NCBI GenBank assembly: GCA_023401925.1
Contig: JAEXDA010000054.1
Span: forward strand, 1-64,000
Direction of reading: 5' to 3'
Origin: Bacillota bacterium
GTDB lineage: Bacteria > Bacillota > UBA4882 > UBA8346
Length of the DNA stretch: 64,000 bases
Every line of letters begins with the position of its first letter. Within the stretch, counting starts at the first letter, position 1. The position numbers were made by a program, and so were the translations under genes. This document shows positions 1-8,345 of this stretch, in pieces. The notes under the pieces are model-generated. The model ran no database searches. It was not told where the DNA came from and saw only the letters and a list, made by a program, of their open reading frames with translations.

Positions 1-180
1 GTATATCAGGTTGACATACCGTCGAGTACCGATTCTAACTGCTGAATAATTTTATAAATCAATTTTTTAAATCTAACCTTGAATGGGGCTTGACAGACAC
101 TTCCATATCAGAGCGAGTGAGAGGTCTGCGCCCCAATTTCTAGGCATTCATTTTAAGTAGTATTTTAATAATTGAACGTT
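1..180. other. Left-edge region, possible tail of an upstream gene
   Basis: Frame 1 is open from base 1 to a TGA at 43-45 and frame 2 to a TAA at 47-49, so either could be the last codons of an upstream gene. By synteny with opp operons that gene would be the peptide-binding protein, but the fragment is too short to recognise. The rest, to about 180, shows no gene. Confidence 0.3.
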
Positions 181-212
181 ACGCCTTTTCTATTTCCGGA
201 AAAGGCGTTTTC
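181..212 (+). terminator. Hairpin with short U tract upstream of oppB
   Basis: Two 10-bp arms (181-190 and 199-208) pair perfectly around an 8-nt loop and are followed by a short T run. No promoter is evident between this hairpin and oppB at 249. It therefore probably acts as a partial terminator or mRNA-stabilising element after an upstream oppA-type gene, lowering permease expression relative to the binding protein. Confidence 0.7.
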
Positions 213-248
213 CTAGAGGTTTTGTTGTTTTGAATAAGGAGTGAAACA

Positions 249-1178
249 ATGGCTAGGTATGCTTTGGACCGTTTGATTTCCGCCTTGACCACATTATTGT
301 TAATCATTACGATTACGTTTATTTTAATGCATGCGATTCCGGGGGGACCTTTTGATCAGGAAAAGGCGGTCTCGGCGCAGATTACCCAAAATATCAAGGA
401 ACATTACCATTTAAACGACCCCCTTTGGCGGCAATATGTTGATTATTTGAAGAAAATCATCCATTTCGATTTGGGTCCCTCTTACAAGTATCCGGACTCT
501 TCGGTGAATGATCTGATCCGGGCGGGATTTCCGGTTTCTGCGGCCATCGGGCTATTGGCGGTTTTGGTGGCGGTGGCCTTAGGGATTCCAGCCGGTATCC
601 TGGCGGCTTTGCGGCATTCCAAATGGCAGGATAATCTGGTCATGCTGGTGGCGATCGTGGGTGTTTCGATACCGAGTTTTATTGGGGCTACGCTTTTGCA
701 ATATCTTTTCGCCTATAAGTGGCAACTGTTTCCGGCGGCGCTTTGGGGGACGCCGGCCCATTTGGTACTGCCGGTCCTGGCCCTATCTGCTCTCCCTCTG
801 GCATTTTTCGCGCGGTTGATTCGTTCCAGCATGCTGGAAGTGTTATCCCAGGATTATATCCGGACCGCCCGTTCCAAGGGACTCAGCGAGGCAACGGTGG
901 TATTGCGGCATGTGCTGAAAAATACTTTGATTCCGTTCATTACGGTTCTGGGGCCGATGCTGGCTAACCTTTTGACGGGCACCTTTGTGATTGAAAGAAT
1001 TTTCGCCATCCCGGGTCTCGGTAACTACTTTGTCAACAGTATTTATAACCGTGACTATTTCGTAATCCTGGGCCTGACGGTCTTTTACGCCGGCATATTG
1101 CTGCTGCTCAATCTGGCGGTTGATATCGTCTATGCCATGATCGATCCCCGGATCAAACTGGCGTCCAAGGAGGAATGA
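249..1178 (+). CDS. oppB: Peptide/nickel-type ABC transporter permease (OppB/DppB family)
   Basis: This 309-aa integral membrane protein has the OppB/DppB layout: an N-terminal helix (residues about 8-28), a short external segment with the GPFD-type motif, then a block of five further helices. The cytoplasmic EAA-like loop that contacts the ATPase is visible near DYIRTARSKGLSEATV. The protein would form half of the membrane channel for oligopeptides or dipeptides. The start at 249 has an AAGGAG ribosome site seven bases upstream. It is the first gene of a tight run with oppC, oppD and oppF. Which peptide, or other solute such as nickel, is carried cannot be read from the permease. Confidence 0.93.
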   Translation: MARYALDRLISALTTLLLIITITFILMHAIPGGPFDQEKAVSAQITQNIKEHYHLNDPLWRQYVDYLKKIIHFDLGPSYKYPDSSVNDLIRAGFPVSAAIGLLAVLVAVALGIPAGILAALRHSKWQDNLVMLVAIVGVSIPSFIGATLLQYLFAYKWQLFPAALWGTPAHLVLPVLALSALPLAFFARLIRSSMLEVLSQDYIRTARSKGLSEATVVLRHVLKNTLIPFITVLGPMLANLLTGTFVIERIFAIPGLGNYFVNSIYNRDYFVILGLTVFYAGILLLLNLAVDIVYAMIDPRIKLASKEE

Positions 1179-1182
1179 GAAC

Positions 1183-2103
1183 ATGGATGACTCTCGCGCA
1201 TTTGAACCGATAGTACGGCAAGATCCATTGGATTTTGTACCAGAGGGATCCGAGAGGCCGGAGACCAGTTACTGGAAAGATGCCTGGCGTCGTTTAAAAC
1301 AAAATAAGGGAGCGGTTATTTCGCTTTTTGTGATTTGGTTTATCTTCCTGGCTGCTATTTTGGGACCCTTTGTGTCTCCGTATTCTTACACCAAACAGGA
1401 TTTAATTTTTCAAAATACCCCTCCTACGGTAGAACATTGGTTTGGAACGGACAATGTGGGCCGGGACTTACTGGTGCGTTGCCTTTATGGAACCCGGATT
1501 TCATTAATTGTGGGAATTTTTGCCACCATGATCAGCCTAACCATCGGGGTATTATTTGGCGGTTTTTCGGGGCTGGTCGGCGGGAAAGTCGACAATGTCA
1601 TGATGCGGATTGTCGATATCTTCTATGCAATTCCCTTACTGTTATGGGTTATTTTATTGATGGTGGTTTTAAAACCCGGTCTGCAAAATATCCTGATTGC
1701 GATTGGAATCACCTATTGGCTCAGTATGGCCCGGATAGTGCGGGCCGAGGTTTTGAGCCTTAAAGAACAAGACTATGTTTTAGCGGCCAAAGCCATTGGG
1801 GCCGGGCGGATGCGGATTATTCTGCGGCATCTGATACCCAATACGATTGGACCGATATTGGTGACTGCTACTTTCAATATTCCGCAAGCGATTTTTACTG
1901 AGGCCTTTCTTAGCTTCATCGGACTCGGGATCGGAGCTCCCATGGCTTCTTTGGGAATGTTGGCCTCGGATGCCATCAGTGGCTTACGTTCCTTTCCTTA
2001 TCAGCTCTTTTTTCCAGCTTGCATGATTTGTATCATTATGTTGGCCTTTAATTTCCTGGGGGACGGTCTAAGGGACGCTTTGGATCCGCGGATGCGGAAG
2101 TGA
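1183..2103 (+). CDS. oppC: Peptide-type ABC transporter permease (OppC/DppC family)
   Basis: This 306-aa partner permease has a soluble N-terminal extension (about 40 residues, with a WKDAWRRLKQNK stretch typical of OppC_N), one helix at about 45-65, the GTDNVGRDLL periplasmic motif, and the BPD_transp_1 block. The EAA loop is near QDYVLAAKAIGAGRMRIILR. It would dimerise with OppB. It starts four bases after oppB stops, with an AAGGAGG site lying inside the end of oppB, so translation is probably coupled. Length and motifs are normal for the family. Confidence 0.93.
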   Translation: MDDSRAFEPIVRQDPLDFVPEGSERPETSYWKDAWRRLKQNKGAVISLFVIWFIFLAAILGPFVSPYSYTKQDLIFQNTPPTVEHWFGTDNVGRDLLVRCLYGTRISLIVGIFATMISLTIGVLFGGFSGLVGGKVDNVMMRIVDIFYAIPLLLWVILLMVVLKPGLQNILIAIGITYWLSMARIVRAEVLSLKEQDYVLAAKAIGAGRMRIILRHLIPNTIGPILVTATFNIPQAIFTEAFLSFIGLGIGAPMASLGMLASDAISGLRSFPYQLFFPACMICIIMLAFNFLGDGLRDALDPRMRK

Positions 2104-2114
2104 GGGGTGGTACG

Positions 2115-3149
2115 ATGAATCGTTTACTGGATGTGAAAAATTTACGGACTTCATTTTATACTTATGCCGGGGAAGTGAAAGCTGTCGATGACGTCAGTTT
2201 TCAGCTCCATAGCGGTGAAGCCTTGGCAGTGGTGGGCGAATCCGGCTGCGGGAAAAGTGTAACCGCTTTGTCAATTATGGGTCTATTGCAAGAACCCGGT
2301 AAAATTGTGGATGGCCGGATCGAGCTGAACGGCAGGGACCTAACCAAGCTGTCCCCCAGAGAAATGTGCGCGATTCGCGGCAATGAGATCGGGATGATCT
2401 TTCAGGACCCGTTGACCTCCTTGAATCCGGTCCTTTCCATTGAACAACAAATGATTGAGAGCTTGATGCTCCATAAGAAATTATCCAAGAAACAGGCAAT
2501 CATCCGGGGGATTGAACTGCTGAAAATGGTGGGAATTCCTGGGGCTGAAGAGCGATTTTGCCAATATCCCCATCAATTTTCCGGCGGGATGCGCCAACGG
2601 GTGATGATTGCCATGGCGATGGCCTGTGAACCCAAAATTTTAATCGCCGATGAACCCACTACGGCGCTTGATGTAACGATCCAAGCGCAAATCCTGGAGC
2701 TCATGAAAGGCTTAAAGGATACTTTAAAGACGGCGATTATTCTCATAACCCATGATTTAGGGGTAGTGGCCGGACTTTGTCAAAACGTGATCGTGATGTA
2801 CGCCGGAAAAATTGCGGAACGGGGCAACGTGGAAGAACTTTATTATCGGCCCAAGCACCCCTATACCTGGGGATTGCTGGGAGCGGTTCCCCGTTTGGAT
2901 ATTGAAGAAAATCAGAAAAGAAAACTGACCCCGATTTGGGGCAAACCGCCGGACCTGTTGGTTCCGCCGCCGGGGTGCCGTTTCGCGCCCCGTTGCAAGT
3001 ATGCCATGAATATTTGCGAAAAGGAAATCCCGCCGGATTTTGAAGCCGCTTCCGTCAATGGTTCCGCCACACATCGGGCCGCTTGCTGGCTGCTTGATCC
3101 GCGAGCGGAGAAAGTCGAACATTCCATGGAAAGGAGTGCTTCCCTATGA
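2115..3149 (+). CDS. oppD: Peptide ABC transporter ATP-binding protein (OppD/DppD family)
   Basis: This ATPase of 344 aa (from ATG 2115) has Walker A GESGCGKSV, Q-loop, signature FSGGMRQR, Walker B ILIADEPTTALD and the H-loop histidine in ITHDLGVV. A C-terminal oligopeptide-transporter extension carries the Cys-rich PPGCRFAPRCKYAMNIC segment found in OppD/DppD proteins. I prefer ATG 2115 because GAGGGGTGG sits just before it. An in-frame GTG at 2100 would overlap oppC by four bases and is a possible alternative. It would energise OppBC together with OppF. Confidence 0.92.
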   Translation: MNRLLDVKNLRTSFYTYAGEVKAVDDVSFQLHSGEALAVVGESGCGKSVTALSIMGLLQEPGKIVDGRIELNGRDLTKLSPREMCAIRGNEIGMIFQDPLTSLNPVLSIEQQMIESLMLHKKLSKKQAIIRGIELLKMVGIPGAEERFCQYPHQFSGGMRQRVMIAMAMACEPKILIADEPTTALDVTIQAQILELMKGLKDTLKTAIILITHDLGVVAGLCQNVIVMYAGKIAERGNVEELYYRPKHPYTWGLLGAVPRLDIEENQKRKLTPIWGKPPDLLVPPPGCRFAPRCKYAMNICEKEIPPDFEAASVNGSATHRAACWLLDPRAEKVEHSMERSASL

Positions 3150-4138
3150 ATGTTCCCGGGCAAAGTTTTCAACCTTTACTGGAAGTCAAGCATTTGCAAA
3201 AAACCTTTACCATTTCCAAAGGCCCTTTTACCAGAGGAAAATCAATCCTGAAGGCCGTTGATGATGTCAGCTTCGCGATTCTTAAAGGAGAGACTTTAGG
3301 ACTGGTTGGAGAATCCGGCTGCGGCAAGACCACCATCGGACGGACCTTGATCCGGCTCTATGAAGCCAGTGGAGGAGAAGTGATTTTTGGGGGGCAGAAT
3401 ATTCTGCAGCTCTCGGATGAAGAAATGCTCCCCTACAGGCGCAGGATGCAGATGATTTTTCAAGACCCGTATTCATCCTTAAATCCCCGGATGACTGTGG
3501 CGGAAATCATAAAGGAACCGCTTACGATTCACGGAATTGCTTCCGGAAAGGCGGCACTGAGCCGGGTGCATGAGTTGTTGCAACTGGTGGGCCTCAGCAA
3601 AGAACAGGCCTCCCGTTTTCCCCATGAATTTTCCGGAGGACAGCGCCAGCGGATCGGGATTGCCAGGGCGCTGGCTGTAGAACCGGAGTTTATGATTTGT
3701 GATGAACCTATTTCTGCTTTGGATGTCTCGATTCAGGCCCAGATCATCAACTTGCTTGAAAAATTGCAATCGGAAATGAATCTGACCTATCTGTTTATTG
3801 CTCATGATATTTCCATGGTCCGGCATACCAGTAAGCGGATTGCAGTAATGTATCTGGGAAAATTGGTTGAACTTGCGGGAGCCGGCGAATTGGCCAAAAA
3901 TCCCTTGCATCCTTATACCCAGGCTCTATTATCTGCCGTGCCGATAGCGGATCCACGATTGGAGGCGTCCCGGCGCCGCATTGTTCTTGAAGGCGATGTA
4001 CCAAGTCCGGTCGATCCTCCGCCCGGTTGCCGTTTCAAAACCCGCTGCCGGATGGCCAGGCCCTGTTGCGGCGAGAGGACCCCTGAATTAAGGGAAGTTG
4101 CTCCCGGGCACCGAGTTGCTTGTTTTGCCGTTGAGTAA
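3146..4138 (+). CDS. oppF: Peptide ABC transporter ATP-binding protein (OppF/DppF family)
   Basis: This 330-aa second ATPase of the transporter has Walker A GESGCGKTT, the FQDPYSSLNPR segment characteristic of OppF, signature FSGGQRQR, Walker B FMICDEPISALD, and a Cys-rich C-terminal tail (PPGCRFKTRC...C). The gene overlaps oppD by four bases (ATGA), a classic coupling arrangement, with a GGAG-type site before 3146. A strong hairpin follows at 4180. All catalytic motifs are intact, so the transporter should be functional if a binding protein is supplied from outside the window. Confidence 0.93.
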   Translation: MNVPGQSFQPLLEVKHLQKTFTISKGPFTRGKSILKAVDDVSFAILKGETLGLVGESGCGKTTIGRTLIRLYEASGGEVIFGGQNILQLSDEEMLPYRRRMQMIFQDPYSSLNPRMTVAEIIKEPLTIHGIASGKAALSRVHELLQLVGLSKEQASRFPHEFSGGQRQRIGIARALAVEPEFMICDEPISALDVSIQAQIINLLEKLQSEMNLTYLFIAHDISMVRHTSKRIAVMYLGKLVELAGAGELAKNPLHPYTQALLSAVPIADPRLEASRRRIVLEGDVPSPVDPPPGCRFKTRCRMARPCCGERTPELREVAPGHRVACFAVE

Positions 4139-4179
4139 GCGCTATATTTGTAAAAAGATTAATTTGACCGATACGAATC

Positions 4180-4233
4180 AAATCCCCGGATTCCAGATTT
4201 CAAACGGAAGTGGAATCTGGAATCCGGGGATTT
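4180..4233 (+). terminator. Very stable 20-bp hairpin after oppF
   Basis: Arms 4180-4199 and 4214-4233 are perfect reverse complements (20 of 20), with a 14-nt loop. Only a short T stretch follows, so it is either an imperfect intrinsic terminator or a 3' mRNA-protecting hairpin closing the opp operon. Confidence 0.75.
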
Positions 4234-4375
4234 GTTGATCAAGGCATTTTAAACTGAGGAGAGAGAACCTGTTGCCCGGGTCGGAGGCCGATGCGGCAAG
4301 TTCAAAAAAATGGAACTTCGAATCAAGATGCCTATTTGACCTAACTCGCGCCTTTCTGGAAAGGTGAGCTCTTCC

Positions 4376-4692
4376 CTAAAGACGATCATTGAGCACCTCA
4401 AATTTGGCTTCCATTTGTTTGGTATGGTTATCTAATTTCTTCTCGACATGCTGCAGCATGTCCAAGATATCTTTTTGGCCTTCGGCGATTGCCCGGTTGA
4501 GATCGTCCCTCGTAACCATATTTTCTTGAATTTGAACCAGCTTACCGGTGATGGTTTCGTGAACTCGATTGAGTTCATCTTTGGTAGCCATGCTATGAAC
4601 AACAGAACTTATTTTTCTTCCACGGAAGTAAGTCTTTGATTAATGACGTTTACTTTCTGGGCAACTAACTCTAACAATTCCCGGTCAGTCAT
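4376..4692 (-). pseudogene. Small coiled-coil protein split by a -1 frameshift
   Basis: On the minus strand an ATG at 4692, preceded by a good GGGAGGAA ribosome site, opens a 27-codon frame (beginning MTDRELLELV) that ends in TAA at 4609-4611. Adding a single base in the A5 run (T5 at 4612-4616 on the plus strand) would fuse it to the following frame, which continues to 4376. The joined product of about 105 residues would be charged and coiled-coil-like, with a repeated ATKDELNR / TRDDLNRA phrase as in small uncharacterised Firmicutes proteins. Either a deletion in a homopolymer broke the gene, or the read has an error, or there is slippage. The stretch 4376-4591 alone has an internal ATG but no good ribosome site. 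No function is known. Confidence 0.55.
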
Positions 4693-4898
4693 TCGACTTC
4701 CTCCCAACGTTTTACTTTCTTCTTCACGGATATATTTAACGGCTTTCGGTGAAGATGCATCAAAGGGTTCGGAATGATGAATGTCAATTCAATTTTAGTT
4801 TACCACGATTAACTTAATAGCTCAATATACTGTTGGATGAGGAATGAAGATATATTTAAAACTATGCGCAGTTCAACCCCTCATCCTTTTTTGGGGGT

Positions 4899-5261
4899 TT
4901 ATTTTGAAACAACATCTTCGCTTTCAGCCCCGGCTGTTGATAACCCCATATTCTTCAAACCCCAAAAATGCATCATTTTTAAAATCGGCAGTAATGTCCG
5001 GCCTTTATCCGTTATCCAGTATTCAACTTTGGGCGGTATCTGGCGGTACTCTTCCCTATGAATCAGGTTATCCAATTCCAACTCTTTAAGCTGCTGACTC
5101 AACATTTTATGGGAAATGTTCGCCAGCTTTTTTTTAATTTCTCCATATCGTTTAATGCCGTCCGTGGCGAGGTACCACAGAATGACCGGCTTCCATTTAC
5201 CATCGAGGACTTTTTGGGTGAATTCAACCGGACAAGAATATTTGCCTGTGGTTAGAATCAT
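4899..5261 (-). CDS. HxlR/DUF24-family winged-helix regulator with N-terminal cysteine
   Basis: This 120-aa protein is a complete HxlR winged helix: the KWKPVILWYL helix, the ISHKMLSQQLKELE recognition helix and the YRQIPPKVEYWITDKG wing. Cys10 in the N-terminal YSCPVE motif occupies the position of the redox-sensing cysteine of the DUF24 regulators YodB, CatR and HypR of Bacillus subtilis. It is transcribed divergently from the aldo/keto reductase at 5452, and two abutting palindromes lie between them at 5285-5316. I infer that it controls the neighbouring redox genes and itself, responding to electrophiles or oxidants. The inducer is unknown. Confidence 0.88.
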   Translation of the reverse strand: MILTTGKYSCPVEFTQKVLDGKWKPVILWYLATDGIKRYGEIKKKLANISHKMLSQQLKELELDNLIHREEYRQIPPKVEYWITDKGRTLLPILKMMHFWGLKNMGLSTAGAESEDVVSK

Positions 5262-5284
5262 TTTAAATTACTCTCCTAAGCGTT

Positions 5285-5316
5285 AATTCACCAATGAGTT
5301 AACTCACCAGTGAGTT
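5285..5316. promoter_or_regulatory. Two abutting 16-bp palindromes, likely HxlR operator
   Basis: AATTCACCAATGAGTT (5285-5300) is followed directly by AACTCACCAGTGAGTT (5301-5316). The two copies differ at two positions. The second is a near-perfect dyad with 7-bp arms AACTCAC and GTGAGTT. A further weak dyad (AGTAA/TTACT) follows at 5317-5327. The position between the divergent hxlR-type gene and the aldo/keto reductase fits a regulator binding site. Confidence 0.65.
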
Positions 5317-5348
5317 AGTAAGTTACTAAAAAGTGCATACTATTTTTA

Positions 5349-5378
5349 TTGATAATATTCGCTATAATTCAGTATATA
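5349..5378 (+). promoter_or_regulatory. Candidate promoter for the redox gene cluster
   Basis: TTGATA (5349-5354) and TATATA (5373-5378) are separated by 18 bp. An overlapping TATAAT lies at 5363-5368 but lacks a good -35 box at the usual distance. Both lie immediately downstream of the tandem palindromes, so a bound repressor would sit over or next to the -35 region. Confidence 0.45.
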
Positions 5379-5451
5379 AAAGCATTGGGAAATTTGCAAT
5401 AAGCTATATAACAATCAGCTTTACCCCCAATATGCAGAGGAGGATGAAAAG

Positions 5452-6600
5452 ATGCATTACCGGAAATTTGGCAGGCTGGATTGGAAAACATCGGTTTTAG
5501 GTTTTGGTTGCATGCGCTTGCCGACCATGGACAACAATCCGATGAGCGGCAACATCAATGAGGAAGAAGCCAAGCGGATGATTCGCTATGGGATTGACCA
5601 GGGAATTAATTACATAGACACCGCTTATCCTTATCACAATGGCCAGAGTGAAGTCGTTGTCGGAAAAGTATTACAGGACGGCTACAGGGAAAAGGTAAAA
5701 CTGGCTACGAAGTCTCCAACTTGGCTAATCAATCAGGCGTCGGATTTCGATAAGTACCTGAATGAACAGTTAACCAAGTTACAAACGGATCATATTGATT
5801 TTTACCTGCTGCACGCCTTGGATAAAGAAAGATGGGAACAGGTTATTCAAAAGCACAATATCTTGGAACGTGCCGAAGCGGCACTTCGTGACGGCCGAAT
5901 TCGTCATCTGGGTTTTTCTTTTCATGATCAATATCAGTCGTTTCCAATGATTATCGATGGCTATGACCATTGGGATTTTTGTCAGATCCAATATAATTAT
6001 ATGGATACCGCCAACCAAGCCGGAACCAAGGGACTTCATGATGCTGCCTCCAAAGGGCTGGCGGTAGTCATTATGGAACCCCTGTTGGGCGGAAAATTAG
6101 CCAACCCCCCAAAGCTCATCCGGGACATCTTCGAACAATCCGGCGCCAAGTCATCACCGGCGGATTATGCGTTACAATGGGTTTGGAATCAGCCTGAGGT
6201 TACGCTACTTTTAAGTGGCATGAGTTCCATGGAACAAGTGAAGGAAAACATTGATTCAGCCAATCGCTCCGGTATTAATTCTTTGAATAGCCAAGAATTG
6301 CAATTGATTGAAGAGGTGCGGAAAAAGTATCAAGAAAGAACCGCCATCCCCTGCACCGGATGCAGTTATTGTCTGCCGTGTCCCAATGGGGTCAATATTC
6401 CACGGGTATTTAGCCTTTATAATGAGGGCTTTGTCCATGAAGACCTGCAAACGACCCGGGCTGTGTATAGCCGGTTTTTGGACGAAAAAGAACGGGCCGG
6501 GGTTTGCGTTCAATGCCGGATTTGTGAGGAGAAGTGTCCTCAAAAAATTCCTATTAGTGAATGGATGCCCAAAGCCCATGCAGTATTGGGGGAAAAGTAA
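5452..6600 (+). CDS. Aldo/keto reductase fused to a C-terminal ferredoxin-like domain
   Basis: This 382-aa protein is of the COG1453 type. Residues 1 to about 290 form an aldo/keto reductase barrel (LGFGCMRLPT at the start, YIDTAYPYHNG with the catalytic Asp/Tyr, LATKSP with the Lys). Two cysteine clusters follow: CTGCSYCLPCP and CVQCRICEEKCP, the second a clear 4Fe-4S motif. Such proteins probably couple NAD(P)H or flavin-independent carbonyl reduction to an iron-sulfur electron path, but the substrate is unknown. A GAGGAGGA site precedes ATG 5452. It is the first gene of a same-strand group with a tautomerase, an SDR and a nitroreductase, divergent from the HxlR regulator. Confidence 0.88.
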   Translation: MHYRKFGRLDWKTSVLGFGCMRLPTMDNNPMSGNINEEEAKRMIRYGIDQGINYIDTAYPYHNGQSEVVVGKVLQDGYREKVKLATKSPTWLINQASDFDKYLNEQLTKLQTDHIDFYLLHALDKERWEQVIQKHNILERAEAALRDGRIRHLGFSFHDQYQSFPMIIDGYDHWDFCQIQYNYMDTANQAGTKGLHDAASKGLAVVIMEPLLGGKLANPPKLIRDIFEQSGAKSSPADYALQWVWNQPEVTLLLSGMSSMEQVKENIDSANRSGINSLNSQELQLIEEVRKKYQERTAIPCTGCSYCLPCPNGVNIPRVFSLYNEGFVHEDLQTTRAVYSRFLDEKERAGVCVQCRICEEKCPQKIPISEWMPKAHAVLGEK

Positions 6601-6632
6601 TCTTATAATCAATAAACAAAGGAGTGTTGTTG

Positions 6633-6821
6633 ATGCCTGTTATTACAGTCCAGTTGGCTCACCAATCGAAGGAAAAGAAAAAAGAGATTATTGAAAGGCT
6701 GACTAAAACCATGGTGGAAGTGACCAATGTTCCCGCCCAGGCCTTTACGGTGATTATTGACGAGCATGATCCGGACAATATCGGGGTAGGTGGAGTACCG
6801 TTGTCGGAACGCCACTCGTAA
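6633..6821 (+). CDS. 4-oxalocrotonate tautomerase-family protein
   Basis: This 62-aa protein begins Met-Pro (MPVITVQL). After removal of Met, Pro1 is the catalytic base of the tautomerase superfamily. I chose ATG 6633 because it leaves Pro at position 1 and an AAGGAG site lies just upstream; an upstream TTG in frame would bury Pro1. Conserved features include the KKEIIERLTKTMVEV helix and the GVGGVPLSER end. It lies 32 bases after the aldo/keto reductase and is probably co-transcribed. The substrate is unknown; a role on quinone- or enone-type compounds would fit the neighbours. Confidence 0.87.
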   Translation: MPVITVQLAHQSKEKKKEIIERLTKTMVEVTNVPAQAFTVIIDEHDPDNIGVGGVPLSERHS

Positions 6822-6888
6822 AAATAATCCATTAACTCTGGCATCCTTTTAGTAGCCTGAGTTGATGGATCCTGAAAGAGGTGTTGGC

Positions 6889-7644
6889 ATGAAAATTTCC
6901 GGCAATACCATTTTAATCACCGGAGGGGCGACCGGAATCGGCTTGGCCATGGCTGAGATTTTCCTGGAAAAAGGTAATGAAATCATTATCTGCGGGCGGC
7001 GCGAAGCCAAACTGGTTGAAGCCCAGAAAAAACATCCGGAATTCCACATTGTAACAAGTGATGTCAGTACTGAAGCAAACTGCCGCGCGTTGGTGGAGTG
7101 GGTTACAGCTCATTTTCCAAACTTGAATGTTTTAGTGAATAATGCCGGGATCCAAAGAGATATTGATTTTACTCAGGGCATTGATGAATATTTGGCCGGA
7201 GCAAATGAACTCAAAATTAATTTGGTAGCCCCGATTATTTTATCCGGTTTGATGGTTCCTTACTTGAAGGGGAAAGGAGAAGCATCTATTATCAATGTCT
7301 CCTCGGGTCTGGGTTTTGTGCCTGCAGCCAAAATGCCGGTATATAGTGCCAGTAAAGCCGGTTTACACGCTTTTTCCATGGCGTTGCGGCGGCAATTGGC
7401 TCATGAAGGAATTAAAGTTTTTGAAGTGATTCCGCCGGCGGTGGATACGGACTTGAACGCCGAGGGGCGGGCCAAACGGGGTGGTTTCCGGGTTGACTTG
7501 CAACCTCAAGAATTTGTGGCTGCAGTACTCAAAGGGTTGGAGAATGATCAAGCAGAGATCGGTTACGGTATGAGCGAAGGATATATTCGTGCCTCTAGAG
7601 CCGAATTGGATCAAAGTTTTGAACGGATGAACAGCCGGTGGTAA
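6889..7644 (+). CDS. Short-chain dehydrogenase/reductase, DltE-like
   Basis: This protein of 251 aa (from ATG 6889) is a classical SDR: cofactor motif TGGATGIG near residue 10, the NNAGIQ motif, a catalytic Ser in NVSSGLG, and YSASKAG with the Tyr/Lys pair. The phrase LNVLVNNAGIQRDIDF matches the DltE/COG3967 subgroup. ATG 6889 has AAAGAGGTG five bases upstream and is preferred over the TTG at 6862. Despite the DltE resemblance no dlt operon is present. It sits in the HxlR-linked redox cluster, so it is more likely a detoxifying NAD(P)-dependent reductase than a cell-wall enzyme. Confidence 0.87.
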   Translation: MKISGNTILITGGATGIGLAMAEIFLEKGNEIIICGRREAKLVEAQKKHPEFHIVTSDVSTEANCRALVEWVTAHFPNLNVLVNNAGIQRDIDFTQGIDEYLAGANELKINLVAPIILSGLMVPYLKGKGEASIINVSSGLGFVPAAKMPVYSASKAGLHAFSMALRRQLAHEGIKVFEVIPPAVDTDLNAEGRAKRGGFRVDLQPQEFVAAVLKGLENDQAEIGYGMSEGYIRASRAELDQSFERMNSRW

Positions 7645-7784
7645 TGTGAAGTGAAAAGGCAAAAGAGAAATGGGTAAAATTTAAAATGATCCGGAATGGT
7701 TCGTTGTTTTTTTGGAAATGACGAATCATTACCATAGAGGTTTTAACTTTTAGTTAAATTGAATTGGAGAAAGGGTGATCCAAA

Positions 7785-8345
7785 ATGAATGAAACTATGA
7801 AAACGATTTTAAACCGCAGAAGTATCCGGGCTTATCAACCGGAACAAATTAAAGAGCTGGAATTACAAGCCATACTGGAGGCAGGGCGTTTTGCTCCCAG
7901 TGGGATGAATTCCCAGCCTTGGCATTTTAGTGTCATTCAACAAAAGGAGTTGTTGGAAAAAATCAATGCTACGGTGAAAGAAGGACTTTTAAAATCAGGG
8001 AATCCCCAATTTGCGGAACGGGCCAAAAACGAAAATTTCAGTATTTTTTATCATGCTCCCACCCTGATTATTGTTTCCGCTGATCCCAAAGTAGCAACAC
8101 CGCAGTATGACTCGGCTATTGCCATGGGCTATATGTTTCTGGCTGCCGCATCTTTGGGAGTGGGTTCTTGCTGGATCAATGCCATCTCAATGATTTTTAA
8201 TGCAGAATCCGGCAAGGCGATGGCAAAATCTTTGGCGATTCCCGACGGATATATCATTCATAGTGCCGGGGCATTCGGTTACCCGGCCGGAGAAATTCCA
8301 GCCCCGCCTCAAAGAAAAGAAGGCACGGTTTCGTTAATTCAATAA
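7785..8345 (+). CDS. Nitroreductase-family flavoprotein
   Basis: This 186-aa protein has the nitroreductase fold signatures: RRSIRAYQPEQIKE at the N-terminus (FMN phosphate contacts), APSGMNSQPWHF, and ALGVGSCWIN-like AASLGVGSCWIN. It would reduce nitro, quinone or related electrophiles with NAD(P)H and FMN. A spaced leader of about 140 bases separates it from the SDR, so it may have its own promoter. Nitroreductases are well-known targets of DUF24/HxlR regulators in Bacillus, which supports its place in the 4.9-8.3 kb redox cluster. The ribosome site GGAGAAAGGGTG precedes ATG 7785. Confidence 0.9.
   Translation: MNETMKTILNRRSIRAYQPEQIKELELQAILEAGRFAPSGMNSQPWHFSVIQQKELLEKINATVKEGLLKSGNPQFAERAKNENFSIFYHAPTLIIVSADPKVATPQYDSAIAMGYMFLAAASLGVGSCWINAISMIFNAESGKAMAKSLAIPDGYIIHSAGAFGYPAGEIPAPPQRKEGTVSLIQ

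Noticed and set aside
90..95. TTGACA near the left edge as an opp promoter
   Set aside because: No -10 box at the right distance, and a terminator lies between it and oppB.
5363..5368. TATAAT as main -10 of the redox cluster
   Set aside because: No acceptable -35 at 16-18 bp. The TTGATA/TATATA pair next to it is a better match.
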